Shown: positions 35,786 through 44,412, numbered from the stretch's first letter. The stretch: 64,000 nucleotides of DNA from CALHVX01 sp964640725 (GCA_964640725.1 CAZXIJ010000003.1:124001-188000), one strand, 5' to 3'. Made by a program: numbers and translations. Notes: generated by a model from the letters alone, not told the origin.

Positions 35786-35841
35786 CGGTGGCAAAAACCG
35801 GCAAGATTCGAAGGGAGCAACCGCGGGCGCCGGAAAGGCGG

Positions 35842-35869
35842 AAATAAAAAGGGCCGGCAAAGCCGGCCC
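35842..35869 (-). terminator. Rho-independent terminator of the small transcript
   Basis: A perfect 8-bp stem GGGCCGGC/GCCGGCCC (35851-35858 and 35862-35869) with an AAA loop is followed on the minus strand by TTTTTATTT (35850-35842). It ends transcription from the promoter at 35970-35998. On the plus strand the T-run is absent, so it may only partly terminate the MFS transcript. Confidence 0.85.
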
Positions 35870-35896
35870 CCCGTTAGCCTTTACCGAAGGCAATGC

Positions 35897-35932
35897 TTAA
35901 CGCTGGCCCTCACAGGCAAAACGGATAGACAT
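35897..35932 (-). CDS. 11-codon mini-gene with exceptionally strong SD
   Basis: ATG at 35932 opens MSIRFACEGQR and ends at TAA (35897-35899). Immediately upstream AAGGAGGTGATC (35934-35945) is complementary over 12 bases to the 3' end of 16S rRNA, an unusually complete Shine-Dalgarno. The frame lies between its own promoter and a strong terminator, giving a transcript of about 120 nt with little else in it. It could be a very small protein gene, a translation-dependent small RNA, or a ribosome-capturing RNA. I recognise no family. It does not belong to the lipoprotein gene upstream, whose stop is at 35981. Confidence 0.5.
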   Translation of the reverse strand: MSIRFACEGQR

Positions 35933-35969
35933 TGATCACCTCCTTTTAATTTCCGCTCAAGGTCCACGG

Positions 35970-35998
35970 ACTATAGGGGGTCATTCCGACGCCGGCAA
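35970..35998 (-). promoter_or_regulatory. Sigma70-type promoter of the mini-gene
   Basis: On the minus strand TTGCCG (35993-35998) and TATAGT (35970-35975) are separated by exactly 17 bases. The -35 lies inside the last codons of the lipoprotein gene and the -10 just beyond its stop. The predicted start is near 35963, about 30 bases before the mini-gene ATG. The match is good but untested. Confidence 0.6.
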
Positions 35999-37006
35999 CA
36001 GGCTTTGCTCCGCCCCGACGTCCGCTGGCGGCTCGCGCCGAATCAGCGCCAGCAGTGCCGTTTTTCTGACGCGTGGATTCCCGAGCACCGCCGCCCGATC
36101 GCCCGCCCGCAGGCCGAGCAAGGTTTCGCGATCGCCGGACAGGTTGACGACCTCATCGCACTGCAGGTCTTGAGCCGCGAAGTAACGCAGCAGATGTGCC
36201 CCGAGATGGCGCAGATGGACCGGTCGAACCGTCGCACCAAACAGCAAGGCGCCGTCGCAGCGCGCCACAAAGGTTCGAAAATAGGCGGGCAGCTTGAGCT
36301 CCCGCTCTGAGATATCGAGCTGCCCGCCCTCGACAATGCCGGGCCCGGCCTGCAGGGCGCTCTCAAACAGGTCGCGATGATAGGCACCGCGATTGACGAC
36401 GCCGAGTCCCTGCTCCCCGAAACCGATAATCCTCGTGTACCCGTAGGGCTGCAGCGGCCCAATCTCGGCGCCCTCAACCTTGAGCAGGCCCAGCGGCCGC
36501 AGGGGGCTGAACTCAGCAACGAACGGGCTGCCCAGCACCGCCGCCACGCGGTCGTCGGCGAGCACGGTCGCCCCGTCTGTACCGGCGCCACCGCCGCGCA
36601 GCACTGCGCGATAACCGGCCTCGGGCGCGCGCAGGACGAGCGCGACGGGGGCGCCGTCCGGGCCGGTGTCGCCATGGACGGTCCCGACTGTCAGATCCTG
36701 GCCGTCCGCCACCGACTCGAAGGCCTGGCGCAGCCGTTCGGCCGCCACCGGTGCCAGCGCGCCGTCAGGCGTGCGGCTGCCGGGCAAGGCCGCAGCGCTG
36801 GCGGCCCCATTGGCATCGAAGGTCAGCGTCCACCGATCGAGGGTCGAAACGGGCGCGCTGCTCGGCCCCCGGGCGGATTCAGGCCCGGCGTCGCAGGCAC
36901 CGAGCACGATCATCGCAAGTACCTGGGCCAGCAACCGGCGCAGCGTGACGAGTCGCCAGCGACCAGTGCTGACGAGCGGGGGATGTGGGTTCGTGAGGCT
37001 GTTCAA
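35981..37006 (-). CDS. Lipoprotein, phosphodiester glycosidase (NAGPA)-like
   Basis: A 341-residue protein with a long N region, a hydrophobic stretch (LLAQVLAMIVLGAC) and the lipobox LGAC, so an outer- or inner-membrane lipoprotein is likely. The body (FGEQGLGVVNRGAYHRDLF; ALQAGPGIVEGG; CDEVVNLSGDRETLL) resembles the NAGPA/DUF2233 fold. The usual LNLDGGGS motif is here VNLSGDRE, so catalytic competence is doubtful. The start is a TTG at 37006 with a weak site; no better start preserves the signal peptide. It is divergent from the kinase-phosphatase pair. The function is unknown. Confidence 0.65.
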   Translation of the reverse strand: MNSLTNPHPPLVSTGRWRLVTLRRLLAQVLAMIVLGACDAGPESARGPSSAPVSTLDRWTLTFDANGAASAAALPGSRTPDGALAPVAAERLRQAFESVADGQDLTVGTVHGDTGPDGAPVALVLRAPEAGYRAVLRGGGAGTDGATVLADDRVAAVLGSPFVAEFSPLRPLGLLKVEGAEIGPLQPYGYTRIIGFGEQGLGVVNRGAYHRDLFESALQAGPGIVEGGQLDISERELKLPAYFRTFVARCDGALLFGATVRPVHLRHLGAHLLRYFAAQDLQCDEVVNLSGDRETLLGLRAGDRAAVLGNPRVRKTALLALIRREPPADVGAEQSLLPASE

Positions 37007-37113
37007 AGTTGCCGCTATAGCTTCCGCACCTGGCGGACCGGGTGGATGACCAACGCAAAGTACCTTAATCAGTGCGAAGCCCCAAGCAGTAGCACCAGAG
37101 GCTCGTCAGAGGT

Positions 37114-37133
37114 TGGTCGGAGACTGGTCGGAG
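37114..37133 (+). repeat. Two 9-bp direct repeats in intergenic region
   Basis: TGGTCGGAG occurs at 37114-37122 and again at 37125-37133, an 11-base period, upstream of the kinase gene. This spacing, one helical turn, could suit a cooperative regulator, but no promoter element is convincing here. Within the gap 37007-37158 I see nothing else. Confidence 0.35.
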
Positions 37134-37158
37134 GCTCAAAAGCGCGGACCGGTCTACA

Positions 37159-37917
37159 ATGACCGCTGCTCACAACCTCCTGCCGGCGGCCATGTCCCGT
37201 ATCGAGTCTTTCAGCCTGTCTCCCGGTCGCGTGCTGGCGCGCAAGTACGAGGTCATCCGCGAGCTGGGACGCGGCTATGAGGGCCAGGTGTATCTGGTCC
37301 GCGAGCAGGCAACCGGCATCGAACGCGCCGCCAAGCTGTTCTTTCCCGAGCGCAATCTGCGGAACCGGGTCGCGATCGCCTATGCGAAAAAGCTCCACAA
37401 GCTGCGCTACTGCGAAGCGCTCATCCAGTATCTGAACCAGGAAATCATCCGCTTCGAAAAGCAGGACATCACGCTGCTGATTTCCGAGTTCGTCGAAGGC
37501 GAAGTCATGGCGGACTACCTGCAAAGGCAGCGCGGCCAACGATTGCCCGAGTTCGAGGCCCTGCATCTGATTCACGCCATTGCCGCCGCGGTGGCGCCCA
37601 TGCATCGCGCCCGGGAGTACCACGGCGACCTGCACAGCGAGAACATCATCCTGCGCCGAACCGGCCTGGGCTTCGACATCAAGCTGCTCGATTTCTATAT
37701 CTCCAACGGCGGCACTCGGCAGAATGTGCGGGATGACGTTTGCGACATCGTTCGGCTGCTCTACGACGTGCTGGGCGGGCCCAAACGCTACACCGCGGTA
37801 CGGCCTGAGATCAAAGACATCATCAAGGGACTCAAACGTACCCTGATCGCCCAGAAGTTTCGCAGCGCCGACCACCTGCGCGTGCATCTGGAAACCATGT
37901 CCTGGGATCAGCGCTAG
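37159..37917 (+). CDS. Minimal serine/threonine protein kinase-like protein
   Basis: A 252-residue kinase-fold protein. Counting from the internal ATG at 37192 (an equally likely start), the Gly loop GRGYEGQV is at 26-33, the ATP Lys is 48 (AAKLFF), the catalytic loop HGDLHSEN is at 144-151 (Asp146, Asn151), and the Mg Asp is 167 in LLDFYIS. The usual DFG is DFY and the C-lobe is short, ending soon after SADHLRVHLETM, so the activation segment and substrate lobe are reduced. No membrane span is present. A PP2C phosphatase gene follows after 2 bases, a classic kinase-phosphatase pair that sets the phosphorylation state of shared targets. Confidence 0.82.
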   Translation: MTAAHNLLPAAMSRIESFSLSPGRVLARKYEVIRELGRGYEGQVYLVREQATGIERAAKLFFPERNLRNRVAIAYAKKLHKLRYCEALIQYLNQEIIRFEKQDITLLISEFVEGEVMADYLQRQRGQRLPEFEALHLIHAIAAAVAPMHRAREYHGDLHSENIILRRTGLGFDIKLLDFYISNGGTRQNVRDDVCDIVRLLYDVLGGPKRYTAVRPEIKDIIKGLKRTLIAQKFRSADHLRVHLETMSWDQR

Positions 37918-37919
37918 CC

Positions 37920-38723
37920 ATGCCGCGGCACCTGTTCATCAACGCCGACACCGACGGTGTCAGAGCCTGCGATACCGCCGCACACCAGATCAGCGTACTG
38001 ACACGCCCGCTGGCACAGGCCCCAAACCAGGACTGCGCAGCCGTGCTGGAGCTCGAGAACGGCGCCTGCGTGCTCACGGTCGCCGACGGCATGGGCGGCG
38101 GCCCGGCGGGCGACACCGCGTCCCGACTCGCCGTGGTGACGCTGTGCGATCAGGTCGAGGCGGCCGCAAAGGCCGGCTTGCCGCTGCGCGCCGGCATCCT
38201 GAACGGTTTCGAGAGTGCCCACCAGGCCGTCCTCGACCACGCCGCCGGAGCGGCCACCACACTGCTGGTTGCTGAACTGCAGCAGGATATGGCGCGGTTG
38301 TATCAGGTGGGCGATTCCTCAGCGCTGGTGTTCGGCCAGCGTGGCCTCCTCAAGCAGCAGACCACCTCACACTCCCCGGTCGGCTATGCCGTACGCTCGG
38401 GGCTGCTGGGCGAAGACGAAGCGCTCGTGCACGAAGATCGCCATTACGTTTCCAACATGATTGGCTTTGAGAGCATGAGCGTCGAGGTTGGCCTGCCTTT
38501 TCGGCTGGCGGCCAGAGATACCATCGTGCTCGGCAGTGACGGCCTCTTCGACAACCTCTCAGCCGACGAGGTCGTCGCCGCAGCACGCACCGGGCCTTTG
38601 GGGCACGCGGTGACATCGCTGGCAACGCTCGCCCGGCAGCGCATGGCGGACAACGAGGGTGGTGAGCCCCGGGGCAAGCCCGATGACCTCGCGATCATCG
38701 GGCACCGGTTGAACCCGCGCTAG
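37920..38723 (+). CDS. PP2C-type protein phosphatase
   Basis: Metal-dependent Ser/Thr phosphatase, 267 residues. Metal-site motifs are present in order: QDCAAVL (Asp38), VADGMGGG (Asp56), GDSSALVF, GSDGLFDNLS and the final PDDLAII. It should therefore be active with Mn or Mg in the cytosol. It begins two bases after the kinase stop, so the products are almost certainly made together and act on the same targets. Its own stop shares CTAG with the stop of the convergent TonB receptor. No sensor domain is attached. Confidence 0.92.
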   Translation: MPRHLFINADTDGVRACDTAAHQISVLTRPLAQAPNQDCAAVLELENGACVLTVADGMGGGPAGDTASRLAVVTLCDQVEAAAKAGLPLRAGILNGFESAHQAVLDHAAGAATTLLVAELQQDMARLYQVGDSSALVFGQRGLLKQQTTSHSPVGYAVRSGLLGEDEALVHEDRHYVSNMIGFESMSVEVGLPFRLAARDTIVLGSDGLFDNLSADEVVAAARTGPLGHAVTSLATLARQRMADNEGGEPRGKPDDLAIIGHRLNPR

Positions 38724-41266
38724 AAGCGGTAGGTGAAGTCCAGGCCGTAGGCCGCTTCCGGCGCCTCGTGAATGAACGAGCCGCCAAACTCCGGCGCGAC
38801 GATAATCTCTGCAAGGTACTCGTCGTTCTCAAGGTTTCGGCCCCAGGCGGTGACGCTCCACTGCGGACCGTGCAGGGAGATGCGCGCGTCGATCAAGTCG
38901 TAGGGGTCACGCACCGTGCGGCTGGTGTCTGACGCCACCGGGAAGCCCAGCAGCGCCGTCCAGATTGCCGGCTGGGTGTTGTCCTGCACCGTGTGGAACC
39001 AGGTCTCGCCGACCCGCTGGTAGTCCAGGCGCATGACCAGCTCCATATTGCCGTTCAGCGGGAAAGTCAGCTGGCCGCCCAGGTTCAGCGTGTACTCCGG
39101 CGCCAGTGGCGCTTCGTTGCCAACGGTCTGCGGGCGGTGACGGTTCTCCTTGATCTCGCCATCGGTGTAGCCGAAGCCGCCGTAGACGGCGAGCACGTCG
39201 TTCGCCTGGTAGTTGAAGTCCACTTCGACGCCGCGCAGCTGCAGCTCATCGATGGTGGTCACGGCGCGCAGCAGGCCAAAGGGCCCGGCAAAGAACTCAA
39301 AGAACTGGTTGTCGTCAACATCGGTCTGGAACGCGGCGGCATTCACGCGCAAACGGCCATCCAGGTACGTGCCCTTGAAGCCGATCTCGATCGCCCTGGA
39401 GACTTCTTTGTCGTACTCGTCGTTCACGTCGATACCGGCGCCGACGTTGCCGAGGCCAAAGGGGTTGCCGCTGTTGAACCAGAACTCGGTCAGCGCCTCG
39501 CTGCCAATCGAGTTGAAGCCGCCTGAGCGGAAGCCCACGCCGTAGGAGCCATAGAAGCTGGTGCTTTCATTCAGGCGGTAGTGCAGCGAGAGCTTCGGCT
39601 GCAGCTGGCTGAAGGTCTCGTCCCGGCTGGGGATCGCGTCGGTCACCGAGGCCCGTGCCGGGTTCAGCGGCGCGCCGCCACCGAACAGCAGCGCCGACGG
39701 CGCTACAGGGACGCGGTTGTCGACCTCCCGCTCTTCCCGGTCGTAGCGCGCTTCCAGCGACAGCTCCAGCCGGTCGCTCAGGTCGATGCTGAGCTGCCCG
39801 AACACAGAGTACACCGTGGTGTCGAACTCGTCGTTGAACAGCAGGTCGGTAGGGTTCAGACCGGTCGCCGGCACGAACGGCTGCTCGCTGAAGCCCTGCC
39901 CCAGATCGGCGCCGTAGCCCACGACGACCTCGCGCTCGATCGCTGCGTAGTAGACCCCGCCAATCCAGCGCACCGCGCCGTCCATGGGGCCCGCCAGCCG
40001 CGCCTCGAGGCTGATATCGCTCTGGTTGCGCTCCTGGTACTGGTAGCCGTCGCAGGTGGTTGGGGTGTAAGCCGACAGCAGGCTGTTAGCCGCCGACGGC
40101 GCATCGCCCGGCGCCGCGAAGATAAACGCCGGGGGCGAGCTGTTGATGAGGTTGATGGTCTCTGCGGTCACCGATGCCGCGCAAGCGGGCACGGCCGAGT
40201 AGCCGCCGAAGGCGGCGCTGGTGCCGTCAGACAGCAGGGACTCTTCCAGGTCGTTGTAGGCACCGATCACCGTCAGCACGCTGCCGTTGTCGAAGTCGTG
40301 CTCAACCTTCAGGCTCAGATCCAGGGTTTCCTGCTCGTTCGATGGCGGCACGTTGAAGGTGTAAAGGAAATCGTGTTCGTTGACGTCGGCAAAGAACAGG
40401 TCAGCGCCCGGGGTGCCGAAGCCCTGGAAGGCCGGCAGCGCAAAGGTCGCATTGAAGTTAATGGTGCCGCTATCGGCCTGGGAGTAGCCCATGCGCAGGT
40501 CCCAGGAAGTACGCTCCTGCTCGAACAGCAGCCGCCCGCGGACCGTCTGGTCTTCGAAGAAATCGACGTTGTCTTTGCCGCTGAAGCGGTTGCGGTTGAA
40601 ACCGTCGGCCTCCCGGGTGCTGAAGCTCAGCCGACCGGACAGGTTGTCGGCCAGCTGGCCCCCGACCACGCCCTGAACCCGGAAAGCATCGTTGTTGCCG
40701 AAGCCAGCGGTGATCTTGCCCTCGAACTCTTCCCCGGGCTTGTTGGTGGTGATCAGGATCGCACCGCTGCTGGCGTTGCGGCCGTAAAGAGCGCCCTGCG
40801 GTCCTTTCAGCACCTCGATCTGTGCGATATCGAGCAGCTCGCGGTTAAAGGCGTTCGGGTTGGTGATCAGTACCCCGTCTACCACCAGCGCAAAGTTCGA
40901 CTCCGCATCGCGAGTTGAGGTGATCCCGCGAATCGTCACGAGCGTATCGCCGACGTTCACCGTATTGGCCATCACGACATTCGGAGTCAGGTTGATGAAA
41001 TCCTCCGGCCGCTGGATCCCCGCGTCCTCAATCTGCTGTCCGGTGAACGCGGTGACCGCGATCGGCACGTCAGACAAGGTTTCCGCCTGCCGCCGGGCGC
41101 TGACGACAATCTCCTCGATCGCGGCGGCGCTCGCCGTGAGCGGCGATGCCTGGACGGAGGCGCTCAGCAGCAGGCCAGCGCCGAGCAGGCTGCTGCTGAG
41201 CAGCGTCGCTGCAGGCTGCGACGCAGATTTAGGCGCGGAATTCGCGCGGTCACTGAATTGGCTCAC
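38720..41266 (-). CDS. TonB-dependent outer-membrane receptor
   Basis: A 848-residue receptor. The signal peptide (LLSSSLLGAGLLLSASVQA) is followed by IEEIVVSARRQAETLSDVPIAVTAF, the plug domain typical of the sterol/terpenoid-associated receptors of heterotrophic Proteobacteria. A 22-strand barrel follows, with a C-terminal Phe (LDFTYRF) for BamA recognition. The GTG at 41266 has AAGGGG eight bases upstream. The promoter overlaps the TGTATACA palindrome shared with the divergent GntR gene, so the receptor is probably part of that regulon and imports the substrate of the downstream catabolic operon. The substrate is unknown. Confidence 0.95.
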   Translation of the reverse strand: MSQFSDRANSAPKSASQPAATLLSSSLLGAGLLLSASVQASPLTASAAAIEEIVVSARRQAETLSDVPIAVTAFTGQQIEDAGIQRPEDFINLTPNVVMANTVNVGDTLVTIRGITSTRDAESNFALVVDGVLITNPNAFNRELLDIAQIEVLKGPQGALYGRNASSGAILITTNKPGEEFEGKITAGFGNNDAFRVQGVVGGQLADNLSGRLSFSTREADGFNRNRFSGKDNVDFFEDQTVRGRLLFEQERTSWDLRMGYSQADSGTINFNATFALPAFQGFGTPGADLFFADVNEHDFLYTFNVPPSNEQETLDLSLKVEHDFDNGSVLTVIGAYNDLEESLLSDGTSAAFGGYSAVPACAASVTAETINLINSSPPAFIFAAPGDAPSAANSLLSAYTPTTCDGYQYQERNQSDISLEARLAGPMDGAVRWIGGVYYAAIEREVVVGYGADLGQGFSEQPFVPATGLNPTDLLFNDEFDTTVYSVFGQLSIDLSDRLELSLEARYDREEREVDNRVPVAPSALLFGGGAPLNPARASVTDAIPSRDETFSQLQPKLSLHYRLNESTSFYGSYGVGFRSGGFNSIGSEALTEFWFNSGNPFGLGNVGAGIDVNDEYDKEVSRAIEIGFKGTYLDGRLRVNAAAFQTDVDDNQFFEFFAGPFGLLRAVTTIDELQLRGVEVDFNYQANDVLAVYGGFGYTDGEIKENRHRPQTVGNEAPLAPEYTLNLGGQLTFPLNGNMELVMRLDYQRVGETWFHTVQDNTQPAIWTALLGFPVASDTSRTVRDPYDLIDARISLHGPQWSVTAWGRNLENDEYLAEIIVAPEFGGSFIHEAPEAAYGLDFTYRF

Positions 41267-41297
41267 GGAAACACCCCTTGTGCATGAACGCGCGCAT

Positions 41298-41326
41298 TGT
41301 ATACATTTAACAGCACCTAAAAACAA
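41298..41326 (-). promoter_or_regulatory. GntR operator and TonB receptor promoter
   Basis: The palindrome TGTATACA (41298-41305, within ATTGTATACATT) overlaps a minus-strand -10 TATACA (41298-41303); TTGTTT (41321-41326) is a 17-base-spaced -35. The same core reads TATACA on the plus strand, so a bound regulator would block both the receptor and the divergent gntR. A second copy lies at 42106-42115. Confidence 0.65.
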
Positions 41327-41386
41327 ACCCGGCGAGGCCTGCAAGCTGCCTGGCGCAGTTTCCGACCGCCTTTGCCGCCCCAAGCC

Positions 41387-42085
41387 ATGGCCAACGCAGC
41401 TGAACATGCCTACGAGCAAATTCGCGAGCGTATCCTTTCCGGGCGCTACCAGCCTGGACAGCGCCTCACGGAAGCCGAACTGGTCGACGCCTGCGGCGTC
41501 AGCCGCACCCCTGTCCGGACGGCCATCAACCGCCTGGTCAGCGAGGACTTTTTAGAGGCCAGCCGCAATCAGGGTGCCCGGGTCAAACGCTGGGACAACA
41601 CCGAGCTGGACGAGCTGTTTGAGCTCCGGGCCCTGCTCGAGGGCCACGCCGCGGCCCGGGCGGCCAGCCGCATCACGGCCTCGCAGCTGGAAACGCTGGA
41701 TCAAGCCGTTGCCGATATGGACCGGATCCTGGCAGGCCGCAGCGCGCACCTGCGCAAAGCACGGGAGTTTCTGAGGCTTAACCGTATTGTGCACAGCACC
41801 GTCTGGGAGGCGGCGGACAGCCAGCACCTGCTGGCGATGCTGGGACGGCTGGTGGAGCAATCGCTGCAAGTCCGTACCGTGCGGGCTTTCTCCCTGGCCC
41901 GGCTGAGCGAGTCCCACCACCACCACCTGGAGCTCCAGCGCGCCCTCCACGCTCAGGACCCGCTGTGGTGTGAGGCCGTTATGCGCAGCCACATCCGCGC
42001 CGCCCGGCAGGCTCTGGCGGTTGACCAGACGCCGAAAACAGCCTCGGAGCGCGACAAGGATCTGGCCCGGCAGGCCCACAGCTGA
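41387..42085 (+). CDS. GntR-family transcriptional regulator, FCD type
   Basis: A 232-residue regulator. The N-terminal winged helix contains AYEQIRERILSGRYQPGQRL and VSRTPVRTAINRL. The C-terminal all-helical FCD domain has LNRIVHSTVWEAADS and the HHHH cluster in SESHHHHLELQRAL, which often bind metal or an organic acid ligand. The ATG at 41387 is preferred over a TTG at 41372. It lies between the TonB receptor and the CoA-transferase operon. TTGTATACAA-type sites occur before both, the kind of palindrome bound by FadR/VanR-type GntR proteins. It is therefore the likely regulator of both. Confidence 0.93.
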   Translation: MANAAEHAYEQIRERILSGRYQPGQRLTEAELVDACGVSRTPVRTAINRLVSEDFLEASRNQGARVKRWDNTELDELFELRALLEGHAAARAASRITASQLETLDQAVADMDRILAGRSAHLRKAREFLRLNRIVHSTVWEAADSQHLLAMLGRLVEQSLQVRTVRAFSLARLSESHHHHLELQRALHAQDPLWCEAVMRSHIRAARQALAVDQTPKTASERDKDLARQAHS

Positions 42086-42105
42086 GGCTTTCAGATCCTG
42101 GCGCT

Positions 42106-42115
42106 TTGTATACAA
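42106..42115 (+). promoter_or_regulatory. GntR operator upstream of the CoA-transferase operon
   Basis: TTGTATACAA is a perfect 10-bp palindrome centred 34 bases upstream of the CoA-transferase ATG. It contains a -10-like TATACA (42109-42114); no convincing -35 is visible. Binding would repress the operon 42145-49076. Confidence 0.65.
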
Positions 42116-42144
42116 TCGCCCTCCTGCTTTCCTGAGGCCTTGCC

Positions 42145-43437
42145 ATGACCGAAGCCACCACCGGGGCGCAAAGCATTCCCCCCAACGGCCCGCTCGGCCC
42201 AAACAAACCCCTCGCCGGTATCCGCCTGCTGGACCTGACGCACATGCTGTCGGGCCCCTACGCCGGCATGATCCTGGCGGACCTCGGCTGCGACACGGTC
42301 AAGGTCGAGCCCATCGCCAAGGGCGAAGGCACCCGGCGCTTGCTGGAAACGGACCCGAACAACTCCCTGGGCGGCATGGGCGCCTACTTTTTCACCCTGA
42401 ACCGCAACAAACGCAGCGTCGCTCTCGATCTGAAGAGCGACGCGGGCCGCGCGCTGTTCTATCGGCTGGTCGCCGGCGCAGACGTCGTGCTCGACAACTT
42501 CTCGGCCGACGTCACCCGGCGCCTGAAGATTCACTACGATGACCTGCGCATCCACAACCCGCGCATCATCACCTGCTCCGTCTCCGGCTTTGGCAGCGAC
42601 GGCCCGCACTATCGCCGCCCCGCGTTCGACCAGATCGTGCAGGGGCTGGGGGGCGGCATGTCGATCACCGGCGCCGGGCCCGGGGAATTCGTCCGCGCCG
42701 GCATTCCCATTGGCGACCTGGGCGGCGGCATGTTCGCGGTCATGGGCATCCAGTCCGCCTTGCTCGCTCGAGAGCGCACGGGACACGGGCAGCACGTCGA
42801 CATTTCCATGCTCGACGTGCAGGTCAGCTTGCTGAGCTACATGGCGACCATGTACTCCCTGTCCGGGCAGGTGCCCGGACCAATCGGCAACAGCCACTTT
42901 GTGCACACGCCCTACAACACCTTTCCAACCGCTGACGACACGATCATCATCGCCGTGATCGGCGATACCTTCTGGCCAGCGCTGGTTGAGCTGCTGGACG
43001 TCGATGCCCTGCGCGATCCCAGCCTTGCCACCGCGCCAGCGCGTTTGGCCCGGCAAGCCGAAATCGAAGCGCTGGTCGGCGAGCGGCTGCAAACTCAGTC
43101 TGCCGATTTCTGGCTTGAGCAGCTTGAGGCCGCGCGCATTCCCTGTGCCCGGGTCAACAACCTGGCCCAGGCCCTGAGCGATCCGCAGGTGCGGCACCGA
43201 AACATGGTCGTGACTGTCAATCATCCGGAAAGCGGCGCCACCGAAGTGCCCGGGAACCCGATTAAATTGAGCGGTAACAGCGAAGAGACCTTTACGCCGC
43301 CGCCGCTGCTCGGCGCGCACACGCGCGAAGTACTGCGGGACTGGGGCGCCATGAGCGATGCGGACATCGACGCCGCCATCAGCGCGGGGCATGCACAGGC
43401 CGCGCCCGGCGCGCCCGGCAACCCTCGACCGGACTGA
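42145..43437 (+). CDS. CaiB/BaiF family CoA-transferase
   Basis: Class III CoA-transferase, 430 residues. The N-terminal Rossmann part has LDLTHMLSGPYAGMILADLG, and the catalytic Asp lies in GQHVDISMLD. The linker and C-terminal domain are complete (LLGAHTREVLRDWG near the end). The enzyme moves CoA from a donor thioester to a carboxylic acid, activating a substrate or releasing a product. It is the first gene of an operon that continues with HMG-CoA lyase, hydantoinase A and B and a cysteine hydrolase. The operator palindrome lies just upstream. Confidence 0.94.
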   Translation: MTEATTGAQSIPPNGPLGPNKPLAGIRLLDLTHMLSGPYAGMILADLGCDTVKVEPIAKGEGTRRLLETDPNNSLGGMGAYFFTLNRNKRSVALDLKSDAGRALFYRLVAGADVVLDNFSADVTRRLKIHYDDLRIHNPRIITCSVSGFGSDGPHYRRPAFDQIVQGLGGGMSITGAGPGEFVRAGIPIGDLGGGMFAVMGIQSALLARERTGHGQHVDISMLDVQVSLLSYMATMYSLSGQVPGPIGNSHFVHTPYNTFPTADDTIIIAVIGDTFWPALVELLDVDALRDPSLATAPARLARQAEIEALVGERLQTQSADFWLEQLEAARIPCARVNNLAQALSDPQVRHRNMVVTVNHPESGATEVPGNPIKLSGNSEETFTPPPLLGAHTREVLRDWGAMSDADIDAAISAGHAQAAPGAPGNPRPD

Positions 43438-43491
43438 AAAGCCCGCACAAAACCGATCGCCGCAGCGGTCAGCCCATACCAGGAGCGCGAC

Positions 43492-44412
43492 ATGCCAGAC
43501 AGACCCAGCAACTTCGTTACCGTGAACGACGTGGGCCCCCGGGACGGGCTGCAGAACGACAGCGCGGCGGTCAGCCCGGCCGATCGCGCGCGGCTCATCG
43601 AGGCGCTGGTGGATGCCGGCGTGCCGGCGGTCGAGATGGTCAGCTTTGTCAGCCCCAAGGCCGTCCCGAAAATGGCCGGCGCCGCCGAAGTTGTCGGCCA
43701 GCTGGACCTGGACCGCGCCGACTACAGCGCGCTGATTCCGAACCAGCGCGGTTACGAGATGGCGAAGGCCGCTGGCGTGCGCTCCGTTGCCGTGGTGCTG
43801 TCAGCAACAGAGACCATGAACCAGAAGAACATCAACATGAGCCTCGACAAGACGGTCAGTGTCTGTCGCGACATCGTCGCCCAGGCGCGCGCAGACGGCC
43901 TGACGGCACGCGGCTACGTGTCCGTGGCCATCGAGTGTCCCTACGAAGGCCTGGTGCCCGAAGCCCAGATCGAGTCCCTGACCGCCACCCTGTTCGAGGC
44001 CGGCGCCGAAGAAGTCATCGTTGCGGACACGATTGGCGGGGGCAATCCGGCCCAGGTCAAAAGCCTCTTCAACCGGCTGGTGTCGCGCTTCGATGCCGCG
44101 CGGCTGTCGGCTCACTTTCACGACACCCGAGCGCTGGCCCTGGCCAACGCGTGGCAGGCCCTGGAGTGCGGCATCCGCAAGTTTGACGCCAGCATTGGCG
44201 GCCTCGGCGGGTGCCCCTTCGCGCCCGGCGCGGCCGGCAACCTGGCGACCGAAGATCTGGTCTCGCTCTTGCACCAGGCGGGCTTCGAGACCGGTATCGA
44301 TGAAGAGCGGCTCCTTGCCTGCGTCGATCTCGCGCACGAGCTGGTCGCACACGACCTGGGCGGTCGTACCCTGCCCTGGCAGCGCAACGTTCGCGCGGCG
44401 GCAACCGCGTAA
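43492..44412 (+). CDS. mvaB: Hydroxymethylglutaryl-CoA lyase family protein
   Basis: TIM-barrel lyase, 306 residues, that splits 3-hydroxy-3-methylglutaryl-CoA into acetyl-CoA and acetoacetate. It keeps NDVGPRDGLQND (metal and substrate site), SAHFHDTRALALAN (metal-binding His pair) and GGLGGCPFAPGAAGN with the family's catalytic Cys. By family similarity other 3-hydroxyacyl-CoA substrates are possible, since some homologues in catabolic clusters act on related CoA esters. It follows the CoA-transferase by 54 bases and precedes hyuA by 43. Acetoacetate produced here could be used by the AacS encoded at 14433. Confidence 0.93.
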   Translation: MPDRPSNFVTVNDVGPRDGLQNDSAAVSPADRARLIEALVDAGVPAVEMVSFVSPKAVPKMAGAAEVVGQLDLDRADYSALIPNQRGYEMAKAAGVRSVAVVLSATETMNQKNINMSLDKTVSVCRDIVAQARADGLTARGYVSVAIECPYEGLVPEAQIESLTATLFEAGAEEVIVADTIGGGNPAQVKSLFNRLVSRFDAARLSAHFHDTRALALANAWQALECGIRKFDASIGGLGGCPFAPGAAGNLATEDLVSLLHQAGFETGIDEERLLACVDLAHELVAHDLGGRTLPWQRNVRAAATA

